Of a stretch of DNA of 64,000 nt, positions 44,155 through 53,556 are shown one piece after another (the first letter of the stretch is position 1; each line of letters begins with the position of its first letter). The stretch comes from Meiothermus cerbereus DSM 11376. GTDB lineage: Bacteria; Deinococcota; Deinococci; Deinococcales; Thermaceae. A model generated the notes under the pieces. It did no database searches. It saw only the letters and a program-made list of their open reading frames with translations, and was not told the DNA's origin. Position numbers and translations under genes: made by a program. The stretch lies in NCBI RefSeq assembly GCF_000620065.1, contig NZ_JHVI01000010.1, positions 47,483 through 111,482 of the forward strand, given 5' to 3'.

Positions 44155-45429
44155 GTGAGAAACCTACTTTTCGTTTTCCTGTTGGTTGCCTCGATAGCGC
44201 AGGCCAAGACCTACATCATCCCCATCGAGGGGACGATTGACGGGCCGCTGGCTGTTTTCGTAGAGCGTTCCCTCGATCAGGCCGAGCGCGAGGGTGCAAG
44301 CGGGGTGGTCTTTCGGGTCAACACGCCCGGCGGGCGGGTAGATGCCGCAATCCGCATCACCGACCGCATCCTGGCCTCTACTGTGCCCACCCTGGCCATA
44401 GTCGAGAACGCCTTCTCGGCAGGGGCGCTCATCTCGCTGGCTGCCCAGCAGATCATGATGCTGCCCGGCTCCAACATCGGGGCTGCCCTGCCCATCACCA
44501 TTACGCCGGTGGTGGGCAACGCCACCGCCGCCGACCGCAAGGTCATATCGGCCCTTAAGGGCAAATTCCGGGCAGTGGCCGAGGCCCGCAACCGCCCCGC
44601 CAACATCGCCGAAGCCATGGTAGACCCCGAAGCCGAGGTTCGGGGCATCACCACCAAGGGCGAGCCCCTGACCCTCTCGGCCAAAAAGGCGGTGGAGCTC
44701 AAGATCGCCGATGCCGAGGTGCCCAGCCTGCGGGCGGCCCTCGAGAAAGCCGGCTTCAACACCGATACCCAGGAGCTCCAGCCGGGCCCCCAGGTACGCG
44801 TAGCCCGCTTTTTGACCGACCCCACCATCGCGGCCATCCTGCTGGCAGTGGGGGTTCTGGGGCTCATTCTGGAATTTTTCACGCCCGGCACCTTTATTCC
44901 CGCCATTATCGGACTGACCTCGCTGGGTCTGTTCTTTCTTGGGGGCTATCTGGCGGGCCTTTCCAGTGCGCTGACCATCATCCTGCTGTTTGCCGGTCTG
45001 CTTTTGGTTGTGTTCGAGCTGTTTGTTACCCCCGGCTTCGGCATACCTGGCCTGTTGGGGCTGGGGCTAATCGGCGCTTCAATCTACTTTACCTTCGGCG
45101 ATGAGGCTTTGCAGGTTGGTTCTTTTGCCATCATCGGGCTGGCTCTGGGCCTGTTCCTGATCCTGCGCTACCTGCCCAGAGGACGGGTAGCCCGGCCCTT
45201 TGTGCTGAGCAGCGCAGTGGAAGAGGTGGCTCCTCCCAAAAACGAACTCGAGTCGCTCTTAGGGGCCATCGGCAGCGCCATCACGGACCTGCGCCCGGCC
45301 GGAACAGCCCAGTTTGGCGACCGCCGCGTGGATGTGGTCACTATGGGGGAGTTCATCGAGCGGGGCCAGGCCATTCGGGTTATCCAGGTAGAAGGCCCCC
45401 GGGTGGTGGTTCGGAAAGTAGAGGGCTAG
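44155..45429 (+). CDS. nfeD: NfeD-family membrane protein with ClpP-type protease domain
   Basis: About 424 residues from GTG 44155 (TAAGAT lies 7 nt before; TTG 44152 is possible). A signal peptide (RNLLFVFLLVASIAQA) leads to a serine-protease domain with NTPGGRVDAAIRITD, the Ser of VENAFSAGALISL and a Lys in VISALKGKFR. Four to five membrane helices follow (about 230-345), then a C-terminal OB-fold NfeD domain (GTAQFGDRRVDVVT). It is followed by floA, the usual partner; together they form a membrane-microdomain system. Confidence 0.9.
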   Translation: MRNLLFVFLLVASIAQAKTYIIPIEGTIDGPLAVFVERSLDQAEREGASGVVFRVNTPGGRVDAAIRITDRILASTVPTLAIVENAFSAGALISLAAQQIMMLPGSNIGAALPITITPVVGNATAADRKVISALKGKFRAVAEARNRPANIAEAMVDPEAEVRGITTKGEPLTLSAKKAVELKIADAEVPSLRAALEKAGFNTDTQELQPGPQVRVARFLTDPTIAAILLAVGVLGLILEFFTPGTFIPAIIGLTSLGLFFLGGYLAGLSSALTIILLFAGLLLVVFELFVTPGFGIPGLLGLGLIGASIYFTFGDEALQVGSFAIIGLALGLFLILRYLPRGRVARPFVLSSAVEEVAPPKNELESLLGAIGSAITDLRPAGTAQFGDRRVDVVTMGEFIERGQAIRVIQVEGPRVVVRKVEG

Positions 45430-45527
45430 GTTGCTTATAAAGAGGCCACCACCAGCGACTTGAAGGGTCTCTATTGCATGGCTACGCCTTATTCGTTTTC
45501 CTGTCCATGATGTACGCTTATAGCGCT

Positions 45528-45576
45528 GCTGTGTCTGACATCGGCTCGAGCAGCCCCCATGAATATCCGACACAGC
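45528..45576 (+). other. Long-loop dyad between nfeD and floA
   Basis: GCTGTGTC and GACACAGC form a perfect 8-bp inverted repeat with a 33-nt loop in the 205-bp gap. No T-run follows. It may be an mRNA structure or regulator site upstream of floA. Confidence 0.3.
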
Positions 45577-45634
45577 CAGAAGAGATGGCAGATTTTTGGG
45601 GAAGCTGCGTTAGCATAACTACGAGGAGGATCTC

Positions 45635-46633
45635 ATGGAGTTTGGAGCTTTAATCATCGCTGGCATCGCTTTACTAGCCGTTTTCCTGTTTTTTTACCTG
45701 GTACCCGTTCCACTGTGGATCACGGCGCTGTTTTCAGGCGTCAATGTAGCGCTTACCTCGCTGATTGGTATGCGCTTCCGGCGCATCCCTCCGGCCAAGA
45801 TAGTCAATCCCATGATTAAAGCCTTCAAGGCCGGCATTCCGGTCGAAACCGCCAAGCTCGAGGCCCAGTACCTTGCAGGGGGCAATGTAGACCGGGTGGT
45901 TGATGCCCTGATTGCAGCCGATAAGGCCGGTATCAAGCTCAACTTCGACCGCGCCGCCGCCATTGACCTGGCTGGGCGCGACGTGCTCGAGGCCGTGCGG
46001 CTTTCCGTCAACCCCAAGGTAATTACCAGCCCGATGGTCGCCGGTATGGCCAAAGACGGTATCCAGCTGCTGGCTACCGCACGCATTACCGTCCGCGCCA
46101 ACATTGACCGCCTGGTAGGTGGGGCCGGCGAAGAAACCATCGTGGCCCGGGTTGGCGAGGGCATCGTGGCTTCCATCGGTCAGTCGGAAGACCACAAGCA
46201 GGTGCTCGAGCAGCCCGACCGCATCTCCAAAACCGTGCTGGCCAAAGGCCTGGACGCTGGCACAGCCTTTGAAATCCTCTCGGTGGACATCGCCGAAGTG
46301 GACGTAGGGAAAAACATCGGGGCCCAGCTCCGCACCGACCAGGCCGAGGCCGATAAGAAAATTGCCCAGGCCAAAGCCGAAGAACGCCGGGCCATGGCTG
46401 TGGCTGTGGAGCAGGAAAACGCCGCCCTGGTCGAGGCCATGCGGGCCAAGCTGGTCGAGGCCCAGGCGGCCGTACCGATGGCCCTGGCCGAGGCGCTCCG
46501 CAGCGGTCGCATGGGAGTAATGGACTACTACCAGCTCAAAAACATCGAAGCCGACACCGATATGCGCGAGTCTATCAGTAAAGCCAGCGGTGGTGGAACC
46601 ACCGACGGCGGCGCTGGTGGCTCGCAACGGTAA
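45635..46633 (+). CDS. floA: Flotillin-like protein FloA
   Basis: 332 residues, normal for the YqfA/FloA family. An N-terminal hydrophobic hairpin ([20 protein letters not shown]) anchors the protein, followed by an SPFH-type region ([36 protein letters not shown]) and an Ala/Glu-rich coiled coil ([20 protein letters not shown]). The C-terminus is Gly/Ser-rich. It scaffolds membrane lipid domains together with NfeD. GAGGAGGATCTC precedes the ATG. Confidence 0.93.
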   Translation: MEFGALIIAGIALLAVFLFFYLVPVPLWITALFSGVNVALTSLIGMRFRRIPPAKIVNPMIKAFKAGIPVETAKLEAQYLAGGNVDRVVDALIAADKAGIKLNFDRAAAIDLAGRDVLEAVRLSVNPKVITSPMVAGMAKDGIQLLATARITVRANIDRLVGGAGEETIVARVGEGIVASIGQSEDHKQVLEQPDRISKTVLAKGLDAGTAFEILSVDIAEVDVGKNIGAQLRTDQAEADKKIAQAKAEERRAMAVAVEQENAALVEAMRAKLVEAQAAVPMALAEALRSGRMGVMDYYQLKNIEADTDMRESISKASGGGTTDGGAGGSQR

Positions 46634-46930
46634 GGCACGCAAAGGGGTTTTAGCCTTGAGGGGAGCGCCCAGCACCACACCGGGCCAGCGCGAGCCCAGC
46701 GGCGGGAGAGGTCTGAACAAAAAAACCTCGCCTGTACTCCTGCCATCTCTGCTTGTGGATGAGGCCAAACGCACCCTTCTGGCAGTTGCCACGGTTGCGC
46801 TCGCCACTTTGACCCGTACAACAACTGGATGGGGTATTGGCGGACAGAAGGCTCGCCGCACGCCCCAGCGGGCGCAACCAGGGGCTTTCTACGGCTCATC
46901 TGGGGCTTCAGCCACTACCCGGAGGGTTTC
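46634..46930 (+). other. 297-bp gap, no gene seen
   Basis: It contains a loose AGGT/ACCT dyad around an A7 tract near 46720 and TTGACC at 46809, with only weak -10 candidates (GGTATT at 18 bp). A promoter for the following gene is possible. Nothing else was recognised. Confidence 0.3.
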
Positions 46931-47449
46931 ATGGGTCTAGACGATCTTTTAGGTCTGCTGTTTCTATTTTTCTTTATTGTGCTGCCTGCCTTGCAGGGCC
47001 TGCTTAGGCGGGGCCAGCAAATGCCCCCCGATTTTGAGCCCGACGAGATTCCCTTACCGGGTGAGGAGCGCCGTCGGCCCCCGCGGCCCTCGAGCACCCA
47101 GCCCGCTCCGTCGGCTGCCTCCCCATCACCACCGGCCAGTACCCCACCCGCCCGCCCGCTGGTTAGTCAGCCTGTTCAACCCTCAAAACCCCGGACGCCC
47201 CCTGCAAAGCGACCGAGAACCCTCGAGGAAGTCGAGCGCGAACGCCTGGCCCGTTCCAGCGCGCGCCTACCCAAAGAATCTCCTCAACCGACCCCGGGCA
47301 AAACCCAGCCGGAAAGCAGAGCCAGAACCACCGAGCGCTGGACCTTTTCCACTTCAACACGTGATATTCTTAACGGTGTGGTTTGGCATCAAGTGCTGGC
47401 CGAACCCAGGAGCCAATATTGGAGAAGAGCACGCAAATCAAGGCGGTAG
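46931..47449 (+). CDS. Membrane-anchored proline-rich protein of unknown function
   Basis: 172 residues from ATG 46931, with GGAGGG upstream. One N-terminal helix (LLGLLFLFFFIVLPALQGLL) is followed by a long Pro/Ser/Arg-rich disordered stretch and a conserved-looking end, RDILNGVVWHQVLAEPRS. It overlaps the start of phoH by about 30 bp. No family is recognised. The position, directly upstream of phoH, suggests co-expression with the phoH-ybeY genes. Confidence 0.7.
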   Translation: MGLDDLLGLLFLFFFIVLPALQGLLRRGQQMPPDFEPDEIPLPGEERRRPPRPSSTQPAPSAASPSPPASTPPARPLVSQPVQPSKPRTPPAKRPRTLEEVERERLARSSARLPKESPQPTPGKTQPESRARTTERWTFSTSTRDILNGVVWHQVLAEPRSQYWRRARKSRR

Positions 47450-48396
47450 TTCCCCTTCGCTCAGCCCAAGAAGCCCTGTCCTTGCTGGGCCATGGCGATA
47501 AGCACCTGAAAACCCTGCGCAAGCTGCTGCCCACACAACTTGTGGTGCGCGGGCAGGAAGTGCAAATTTCGGGCGACCCAGACGAGGTGCGCCTGGCCGA
47601 ACGGGTTATACGCGACCTGGTTACCCTGGTGCGCCAGGGCGCCGAAATTGATGCGGGTACCCTCGAGCAGGTCATCCTGGTTGCAGAAAACGGACAGTCG
47701 CTCCCGGTCGAAACCGCCGTGCCGACCCTGGGTGACGAGATAACCCTGCCGGGCCGGCTCAAGCCCAAAACCCCCGGCCAGCGGCAGTACGTGGAGGCCA
47801 TCAGCAGCCACGATATTACTTTCGGCGTGGGGCCTGCTGGCACCGGGAAAACCTACCTGGCCGTGGCCATGGCCGTGGCCTTCCTCAAGGCCAAAAAAAT
47901 TAAGCGCATCATCCTGACCCGCCCTGCCGTAGAAGCGGGCGAGCGCCTGGGTTTTCTGCCGGGCGACCTCCAGGCCAAAATTGACCCCTATCTGCGCCCG
48001 CTCTACGATGCCCTTTTCGACATGATTGACGCCGAGCGCTTTGACCAGTACATCCAGTCGGGTGTGATCGAGGTGGCGCCCCTGGCCTTTATGCGGGGTC
48101 GTACCCTGAACGATGCCTTCATCATTCTTGATGAAGCCCAGAACACCACCCCCGAGCAGATGAAAATGTTCCTGACCCGTATGGGTTTCAACAGCCGGGT
48201 GGTGATTACCGGCGACATTACCCAGATTGACCTTCCCAAAGCGCAAAAAAGCGGCCTGGTGGAGGCCATGCGCATCCTGAAGGGCATCCAGGGTATTGCC
48301 CAGCAGCGCTTTTTGGAGTCCGACGTGGTGCGCCACCCGCTGGTAGCCCGTATCATCAAAGCCTACGAGTCCCATGAGCACGAAAGCGAGCGCTAA
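47419..48396 (+). CDS. phoH: PhoH-like ATPase
   Basis: About 325 residues from TTG 47419, chosen because AGGAG lies 6 nt upstream; the frame is open from 47383. An N-terminal KH-like part (about 1-110) precedes a RecA-fold ATPase with FGVGPAGTGKTYLAV near residue 138, LTRPAVEAGERLGFLPGD, and the DEAQN Walker B. Members are linked to RNA processing. ybeY follows 9 bp later, as in Firmicutes. Confidence 0.92.
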   Translation: MEKSTQIKAVVPLRSAQEALSLLGHGDKHLKTLRKLLPTQLVVRGQEVQISGDPDEVRLAERVIRDLVTLVRQGAEIDAGTLEQVILVAENGQSLPVETAVPTLGDEITLPGRLKPKTPGQRQYVEAISSHDITFGVGPAGTGKTYLAVAMAVAFLKAKKIKRIILTRPAVEAGERLGFLPGDLQAKIDPYLRPLYDALFDMIDAERFDQYIQSGVIEVAPLAFMRGRTLNDAFIILDEAQNTTPEQMKMFLTRMGFNSRVVITGDITQIDLPKAQKSGLVEAMRILKGIQGIAQQRFLESDVVRHPLVARIIKAYESHEHESER

Positions 48397-48405
48397 ACCA
48401 GGGCA

Positions 48406-48831
48406 ATGGGACAGGTAGATCTGGTTTCACACACCAAACTTCCCCCAGGCCTGGGCTCCGCAGTGCGCAAAGCCCTCGAGCTGCTGCTGGAGGAGCTGGG
48501 CCACGGCGACAAATCCCTCACGCTCATTTTGACCGATGACGCCGAGATCAGGGCCCTTAAGCAGGAGCACTGGGGCGAGGATGCCCCTACCGATGTCCTG
48601 TCGTTTCCTACCTACGAACCGGGCGACCCCTTCATTCCGCCACATTTGGGCGATATTGTGATCAGCCTCGAGACCGCCCGCCGCCAGGCCAACCAGCTTG
48701 GACACAGCCTGCAAAACGAAGTTAAGGTGCTGGCGGCCCACTCGCTATGGCATTTGCTGGGGCACGACCACCAGCGTGAGGATGAGTGGGCGGGGTTCCG
48801 TCAGGTGCAGGCCCGCATTCTCGAGCTCTAG
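48406..48831 (+). CDS. ybeY: Endoribonuclease YbeY (rRNA maturation)
   Basis: 141 residues. The zinc motif [11 protein letters not shown] (H-x3-H-x5-H) near residue 112 is intact, with [12 protein letters not shown] and [14 protein letters not shown] before it. It is a single-strand RNase for 16S rRNA 3'-end maturation and ribosome quality control. It lies between phoH and the diacylglycerol kinase gene. Confidence 0.94.
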   Translation: MGQVDLVSHTKLPPGLGSAVRKALELLLEELGHGDKSLTLILTDDAEIRALKQEHWGEDAPTDVLSFPTYEPGDPFIPPHLGDIVISLETARRQANQLGHSLQNEVKVLAAHSLWHLLGHDHQREDEWAGFRQVQARILEL

Positions 48832-48835
48832 TTCT

Positions 48836-49240
48836 ATGCCCTCCCGAACCCCACCCCCCAGGCCCGGCAGCGACCCCCTACCCTTACGGGGCCTGCGGGC
48901 TTCCTTTGCGTATGCCTGGGCCGGTGTTCGCTTCGCCTGGAAAAGCCAGCGCAACTTTCGCCTCGAGGTGTATATCGGCGCTCTGGCCCTGGCCCTGGCC
49001 CTGTGGCTGCAGATCAACCCGGTTCCAGTACTGCTATTGGTGGCCTTGGTGCTGGGGCTTGAACTCATCAACACCGCCCTCGAGGCTCTGGTAGATCTGG
49101 TCTCACCCAACTATCACCCCCTGGCCAAAGCAGCCAAGGATGTTGCCGCAGCGGGCGTGCTGGTAGCTAGTACAATTGCCGCCCTAATCGGTGTTTTGCT
49201 ATTCTTACCGCCGCTTGTGGGCCGCCTGGGGCTGTGGTAA
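48836..49240 (+). CDS. dgkA: Diacylglycerol/undecaprenol kinase family protein
   Basis: 134 residues from ATG 48836, 4 bp after the ybeY stop. An N-terminal Pro-rich tail is followed by [20 protein letters not shown] and three membrane helices, with the catalytic signature [17 protein letters not shown] and [17 protein letters not shown]. It phosphorylates a lipid alcohol, in Gram-positive relatives undecaprenol. The order phoH-ybeY-dgkA is conserved across phyla. Confidence 0.9.
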   Translation: MPSRTPPPRPGSDPLPLRGLRASFAYAWAGVRFAWKSQRNFRLEVYIGALALALALWLQINPVPVLLLVALVLGLELINTALEALVDLVSPNYHPLAKAAKDVAAAGVLVASTIAALIGVLLFLPPLVGRLGLW

Positions 49241-49345
49241 ACTTCCGGCTAGTAGCGTATGGAATCCCCTTCCAAACATAGCCCTGGCGTTGCCCTGGAA
49301 AGCTCCGGGGCGAGTTAGTTTCTGGTTGGGCCTGACGCGAACCCT

Positions 49346-50722
49346 ATGGAAAGCATCCCTGGCAGTCTTGGAATCATCGTTCTTCTCATCCTGATTAATG
49401 CTTTTTTTGTCGCCGCAGAATTTGCTCTGGTCGCGATTCGGCGCAGTCGGGTCGAGCAGATGGCCGATACTGGCTCCTGGCAGGGCAGGCTGCTTAAAGA
49501 GGCTATGGCCAAGCTCGACACCTACATCGCCACCACGCAGCTTGGCATCACCGCCACCAACCTGATCCTCGGCGCCTTCGGGGAACCCTATGTGACCCGG
49601 CTGATTGTGGCTGGCATTACAGCACTATTCGGTCAAACCCAGGCTGCCGCTGCAGCAGAAAGCAGCCTGCTTTTATCCATCAGCTTTGTTTTCTCGGTTA
49701 TTTTCATAACCTTTGTAACGGTGCTTTTCGGCGAGCTGATCCCCAAAGGTATTGCCCTTCAGCGCACCGAGCAGGTCGCAGCCATTACCATCCTGCCGCT
49801 CAATCTTTTCCAGCGGCTCACCGCCCCCTTGGTCTGGCTTTTCAGCCGGAGCGGTAATTTCTTTCTGAGGTTGCTGGGCCTCAGGGAAGCCCCCTCGCAC
49901 TCCATGGTGGGTAGCGCAGAAGAACTCAAGCTGATCGTGGAGGCCTCCTCAAAAGAAGGGGTCTTGGACGAGAGCGAGGGCGAGATTATCAGCCAGATTC
50001 TCGATCTGGAAGAAACCCCAGTGCGCTCGATTATGGTGCCTAGGGTAGACATGGTCGCCATATCAGCCGAAGCCACCCTGCGCGACTTCTGGAAAATGGC
50101 CCGCGAGCATCGCTATTCTAGAGTCCCGGTCTACCAGGAAACCATCGACAACATTGTTGGAGTAGCCTACATCAAAGACTTACTCGAGTACGAAGGTCCG
50201 GAGTTAGACAGTATAAAGATCGGCAGCATAAGCCACCCCGCCTATTTTGTGCCCGAAACCATGGGGGCCAGGGAGCTTCTGCGCGAGATGCGTCGCCGCA
50301 AGACCCACATGGCCATTGTGGTGGATGAATTCAAGGGTACGGCAGGGCTGGTTACCCTCGAGGACATCATCGAAGAGATCATTGGGGAAATCTACGATGA
50401 ATCCGACGAGGAAGAGGTGGCCCCGGTGCAGCAGATAGCTCAGGGGGTCTATCTGCTAGATGCCTCAATCCCGCTGGAAGATGCTTCAGAAAAGCTGGGC
50501 ATTGAGTTGCCCGAGGGTGAGTATGACACCCTCTCCGGCTTTCTGATGAACGAGTTTGGGCGCATACCCGAGGTGGGGGAACAGCTCGAGTACGCTGGCT
50601 ATATTTTTACCGTCGAAACCGCCGATCCACGGGGCATCGAGCGGGTGCGGGCTCAGAAAAAAACCCCAGAACCCCGCGACGACGAAACCCTTAGCGAGTC
50701 GGTAACTTCAGAAGAAGCATAG
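49346..50722 (+). CDS. CNNM/CorC-type transporter (hemolysin family)
   Basis: 458 residues. The N-terminal DUF21 membrane domain (1-~195; NAFFVAAEFALVAIRRSRVEQ, TQLGITATNLILGAFGEP, FVTVLFGELIPKGIALQR) has three to four helices, then a CBS pair (about 210-335; VRSIMVPRVDMVAI, SRVPVYQETIDNIVGVAY, FKGTAGLVTLEDIIEEIIGE) and a C-terminal CorC_HlyC domain. Members export or sense Mg2+. It is placed between dgkA and cdd. Confidence 0.92.
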   Translation: MESIPGSLGIIVLLILINAFFVAAEFALVAIRRSRVEQMADTGSWQGRLLKEAMAKLDTYIATTQLGITATNLILGAFGEPYVTRLIVAGITALFGQTQAAAAAESSLLLSISFVFSVIFITFVTVLFGELIPKGIALQRTEQVAAITILPLNLFQRLTAPLVWLFSRSGNFFLRLLGLREAPSHSMVGSAEELKLIVEASSKEGVLDESEGEIISQILDLEETPVRSIMVPRVDMVAISAEATLRDFWKMAREHRYSRVPVYQETIDNIVGVAYIKDLLEYEGPELDSIKIGSISHPAYFVPETMGARELLREMRRRKTHMAIVVDEFKGTAGLVTLEDIIEEIIGEIYDESDEEEVAPVQQIAQGVYLLDASIPLEDASEKLGIELPEGEYDTLSGFLMNEFGRIPEVGEQLEYAGYIFTVETADPRGIERVRAQKKTPEPRDDETLSESVTSEEA

Positions 50723-50728
50723 CCGCCG

Positions 50729-51163
50729 GTGCAGTATGCTAAAGCCGTGCCCAAGACGCCTAAAAAGATAGTAGAAAAACTCCAGCAGCTCCTGGCCCAC
50801 TCCTACTCGCCTTACTCCGGTTTTGCCGTTGCGGCTGTGGTCAAATCCCGGTCGGGTCGGCTGTATGGCGGGGTTAACGTGGAGAACGCCGCCTATCCCC
50901 TCTCGCGCTGCGCCGAGCAGTCGGCCACCTTGCAGATGGTTTCAGCGGGAGAGCGTGAGATTGTCGAGGTCTGGGTCATGAGCCGGGGAAAGCAACCGGC
51001 AACCCCCTGTGGTGGCTGCCGACAGGTACTGAGCGAGTTTGCCCAGCCCAACGTATCGGTACACTGCCTGAGTGCAGAGGGCCTCGAGCTACACACCACG
51101 CTAGGCGAGCTTCTGCCCCATGCCTTTACCAGTCAATACCTGGACGGGCCGGGCAAAAAGTAA
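50729..51163 (+). CDS. cdd: Cytidine deaminase
   Basis: 144 residues if GTG 50729 is used; GTG 50747 (MPKTPKK) with TATGCT 6 nt before it is equally possible. It shows SPYSGFAVAAVV, NVENAAYPLSRCAEQSA with the Zn Cys and catalytic Glu, and PCGGCRQVLSEF with two more Zn Cys: the small tetrameric type. It converts cytidine to uridine for salvage. dgkA-cdd proximity is seen in Firmicutes too. Confidence 0.93.
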   Translation: MQYAKAVPKTPKKIVEKLQQLLAHSYSPYSGFAVAAVVKSRSGRLYGGVNVENAAYPLSRCAEQSATLQMVSAGEREIVEVWVMSRGKQPATPCGGCRQVLSEFAQPNVSVHCLSAEGLELHTTLGELLPHAFTSQYLDGPGKK

Positions 51164-51204
51164 GCCTCTGGCACCCTATTCCTGATTTTCTACTGAAGAC
51201 CGCT

Positions 51205-51909
51205 TTATATACGGGTTAGGTCGCGGTTGCTGACAAAGGTTGGCAGGCCATAGTACATCGCCCGCAGCCTTGCATAGCCCTCGAGCCAGAACTGGTCGGC
51301 ATAGTCCAGCGCGTAAATCTCGAGGGCGTACCCTTGAAGCCTGAACAGGTGGCTGAGGTTGTACTCGAGTTCATGTGCAGGCAACACCCGATAACCCCAG
51401 GGTGTCCAGGTAGTAGAAAACGACTCCAGCACCACACCGTTTACCAGGCCAGATAGCTCGGGCAGCAGATGAAACCCACGGTTGGCATACAGAAGCCTCG
51501 AACCCAAAAGCTGCCGCAGCTGGGTGATAAGTTCCAGCAAAGCCCCCCGATCCTGGGGATACAGGGTCACGGTGTCCAGCGTATCCAAAAATAAACCCTC
51601 AAACCCCATCTCTACCGCCCTTCGAGCCTCATCCAGGCGACTTCTAACCCAGTCGGGGTGGGACGGATCCACATAAACCGTATTCCAATCCAGGTTTCGT
51701 GCATTGCGATGCCAGGGTGAAGGAACAAGCTGATCTTCCCCCAGGCTCAGATAGGCCAGGGGCAGGGTTTGCCGACTACGCAAAATCTGGAGTTCTTGAG
51801 GGGTATAGGCCCAGGTTTGCAGTACCACCTTCGCATACCTGTAAAGCCGCAACAGTCGCCCTCTGCCGTAGTAGAAGGCCAGGGCTTTGGATTTGCAGAT
51901 GCCGAACAT
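51205..51909 (-). CDS. TIM-barrel glycosidase-like protein, PelA-hydrolase/TM1410 type, cytoplasmic
   Basis: About 234 residues from ATG 51909, which follows the exporter stop directly (TAATATG); the frame open to 51987 overlaps the exporter gene. It shows ALAFYYGRG, LPLAYLSLGEDQ, VDPSHPDWVRSRLDEA, GFEGLFLDTLDTV and VLESFSTTW, the strand-end pattern of the PelA N-terminal hydrolase/TM1410 group, with candidate acids in FLDT and ESFS. No signal peptide is visible, which is odd for a hydrolase of a secreted polymer. Confidence 0.72.
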   Translation of the reverse strand: MFGICKSKALAFYYGRGRLLRLYRYAKVVLQTWAYTPQELQILRSRQTLPLAYLSLGEDQLVPSPWHRNARNLDWNTVYVDPSHPDWVRSRLDEARRAVEMGFEGLFLDTLDTVTLYPQDRGALLELITQLRQLLGSRLLYANRGFHLLPELSGLVNGVVLESFSTTWTPWGYRVLPAHELEYNLSHLFRLQGYALEIYALDYADQFWLEGYARLRAMYYGLPTFVSNRDLTRI

Positions 51910-51910
51910 A

Positions 51911-53341
51911 TTACTGGTAGTTGCGCAATTCGCGCAGAACTGGCAATGCCGCCAACAGCAAATAAATGGTAAAAAACCCACATCCAATCAGGTAGCTCAG
52001 CGATCCATCTAAAGGCAACACCCCCTGCAACGAAAGGGCAAAGACGGCAGCATACACCATGAGCGCCAGCAGCATCCCCAGCAGTACCCTTACGGTGCGG
52101 TTCATTGTGGTGAGCGTAAAAGCCACAAAAAACCCGAGCCCAAGCAAGAAATTTGCAATCAGGAAGATCTGGGTCTCCATGCTGTTAAGGTTGAAAAATG
52201 CCCTCACCAGAAGGCTCAGTGCCAACAGCAGCATCGCGTAGGAGGCCAGCACAGACAAAAAAATACGGTTGACATTTCGGGCAAACACCCTCATGTCGCT
52301 GGTGCTGGCCAGCAGCAAGCTCATACGATGCAGGAAAACTCGAAGCTGCCACTCAAGCCCCCCCATGCTCAGCACCAGCGGAACCACCGCCAGACCTGCT
52401 GCAATGGACGTACCGGTAATCCAGTGCCAGAATGGGTTAAGGAATACGAATACCGCACTTAGAAAGCCGTATAGCATGAGCGGAATGGCGTCCAGCCAGT
52501 CGGTTTTCTGCAATATCTTCCATGGTGAGTGGTTGGCTTTGGTTCTGAGGGTGATGAGCGCAGCCGTAAAGCTTAGCAGTACCGCCACCATCATCACCAG
52601 AACCGTGGGGGCTGCGCCGAGCAGCTCTGGAAACAGCAAGAACCCTGCCCCAGAAATCACCCCTGGCAAGGCAGTTAGCAGCAGCCACATCTCTTGCTTG
52701 TACAAAAGTAAAATGCTCGAGGCCATGTGGTAGGCCATTTGCAAAACCAAAAGGGCAGCTAAAGCCGGGCTTGCCTGTAGAAGTACGGCAATCAGGGTTG
52801 CCAACCCCAGACCCATAAACAGCATGCTGCGAAGCAACACCCGTGCTTCCGGAGCAAAACCCCGGCCCATCAGGACATAGGCCAGCCGAATCATGCCCTG
52901 GCTCCAGGACCAGCCCAGAACTGCCGATAAAATCAGGCCGAGGGTGGCTTCCTGGGAGCCGGCCCAGGCAAAAACCGCCGGAAAAAATAGCCCCGGCATA
53001 CCATAAAAAAGCCCGTGCGAAAGCTCTCGCAAGGTTTCGGAAAGGGGATTGATTTTGCGCTTGGTGGCTGCGGGCTTGCGCGGCACCGCCCGATAAAGGG
53101 CTTCGGCCAGCTCAAACACATTGGGGTAACCATAGCGTTCCAACACCATCCGGTCGTTATAACCATGTGCCTCGAGCACGGCCGCTATTTGCTGTGCGTC
53201 CACAGCGGTCTCGATCACCGGCCCCAGATGCTGAATCAGTGGCGCCAGACGATTAGAAAGGCCTGGCTGGCGCCCAGTTCGAGTATAGCTGGGCAGCACC
53301 GCCACCCCACGGTCGTCATAAAACTCCGTTCGCTGGCTCAT
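51911..53341 (-). CDS. Multi-spanning polysaccharide exporter-like protein (PelG position)
   Basis: About 476 residues from ATG 53341 (RBS AAAGGGTGG); the frame extends to 53371. The soluble N-terminal part (1-~130) has the motif AAVLEAHGYNDRMVLERYGY followed by PNVFELAEALYRA. About eleven hydrophobic helices follow from GLFYGMPGLFFPAVFAW to the C-terminus. It lies downstream of the PelF-type transferase and directly upstream of the barrel protein. PelG, the usual PelF partner, is also a polytopic MATE/MOP-like exporter, so the same role is inferred. Direct similarity to PelG cannot be confirmed by eye. Confidence 0.6.
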   Translation of the reverse strand: MSQRTEFYDDRGVAVLPSYTRTGRQPGLSNRLAPLIQHLGPVIETAVDAQQIAAVLEAHGYNDRMVLERYGYPNVFELAEALYRAVPRKPAATKRKINPLSETLRELSHGLFYGMPGLFFPAVFAWAGSQEATLGLILSAVLGWSWSQGMIRLAYVLMGRGFAPEARVLLRSMLFMGLGLATLIAVLLQASPALAALLVLQMAYHMASSILLLYKQEMWLLLTALPGVISGAGFLLFPELLGAAPTVLVMMVAVLLSFTAALITLRTKANHSPWKILQKTDWLDAIPLMLYGFLSAVFVFLNPFWHWITGTSIAAGLAVVPLVLSMGGLEWQLRVFLHRMSLLLASTSDMRVFARNVNRIFLSVLASYAMLLLALSLLVRAFFNLNSMETQIFLIANFLLGLGFFVAFTLTTMNRTVRVLLGMLLALMVYAAVFALSLQGVLPLDGSLSYLIGCGFFTIYLLLAALPVLRELRNYQ

Positions 53342-53556
53342 GCCAACAATCCACCCTTTGTGCTCTGGCAACCAGGTAAATAAGGGCCGCTCGAGGCTTC
53401 AGCGGCAGCTTGCGTGTTTCGCGGTAATCTGGTCAGGTTCAAGCCATCCAGGTGTGCGCACAACCCCCCCAGCTGCATGTCCCCAACACCCCAGACGGCT
53501 CGAGGGCCAGCAATCGGGCTTAATGGCACAAAAAATTGTTTTCCGGCAGGTCTCAC

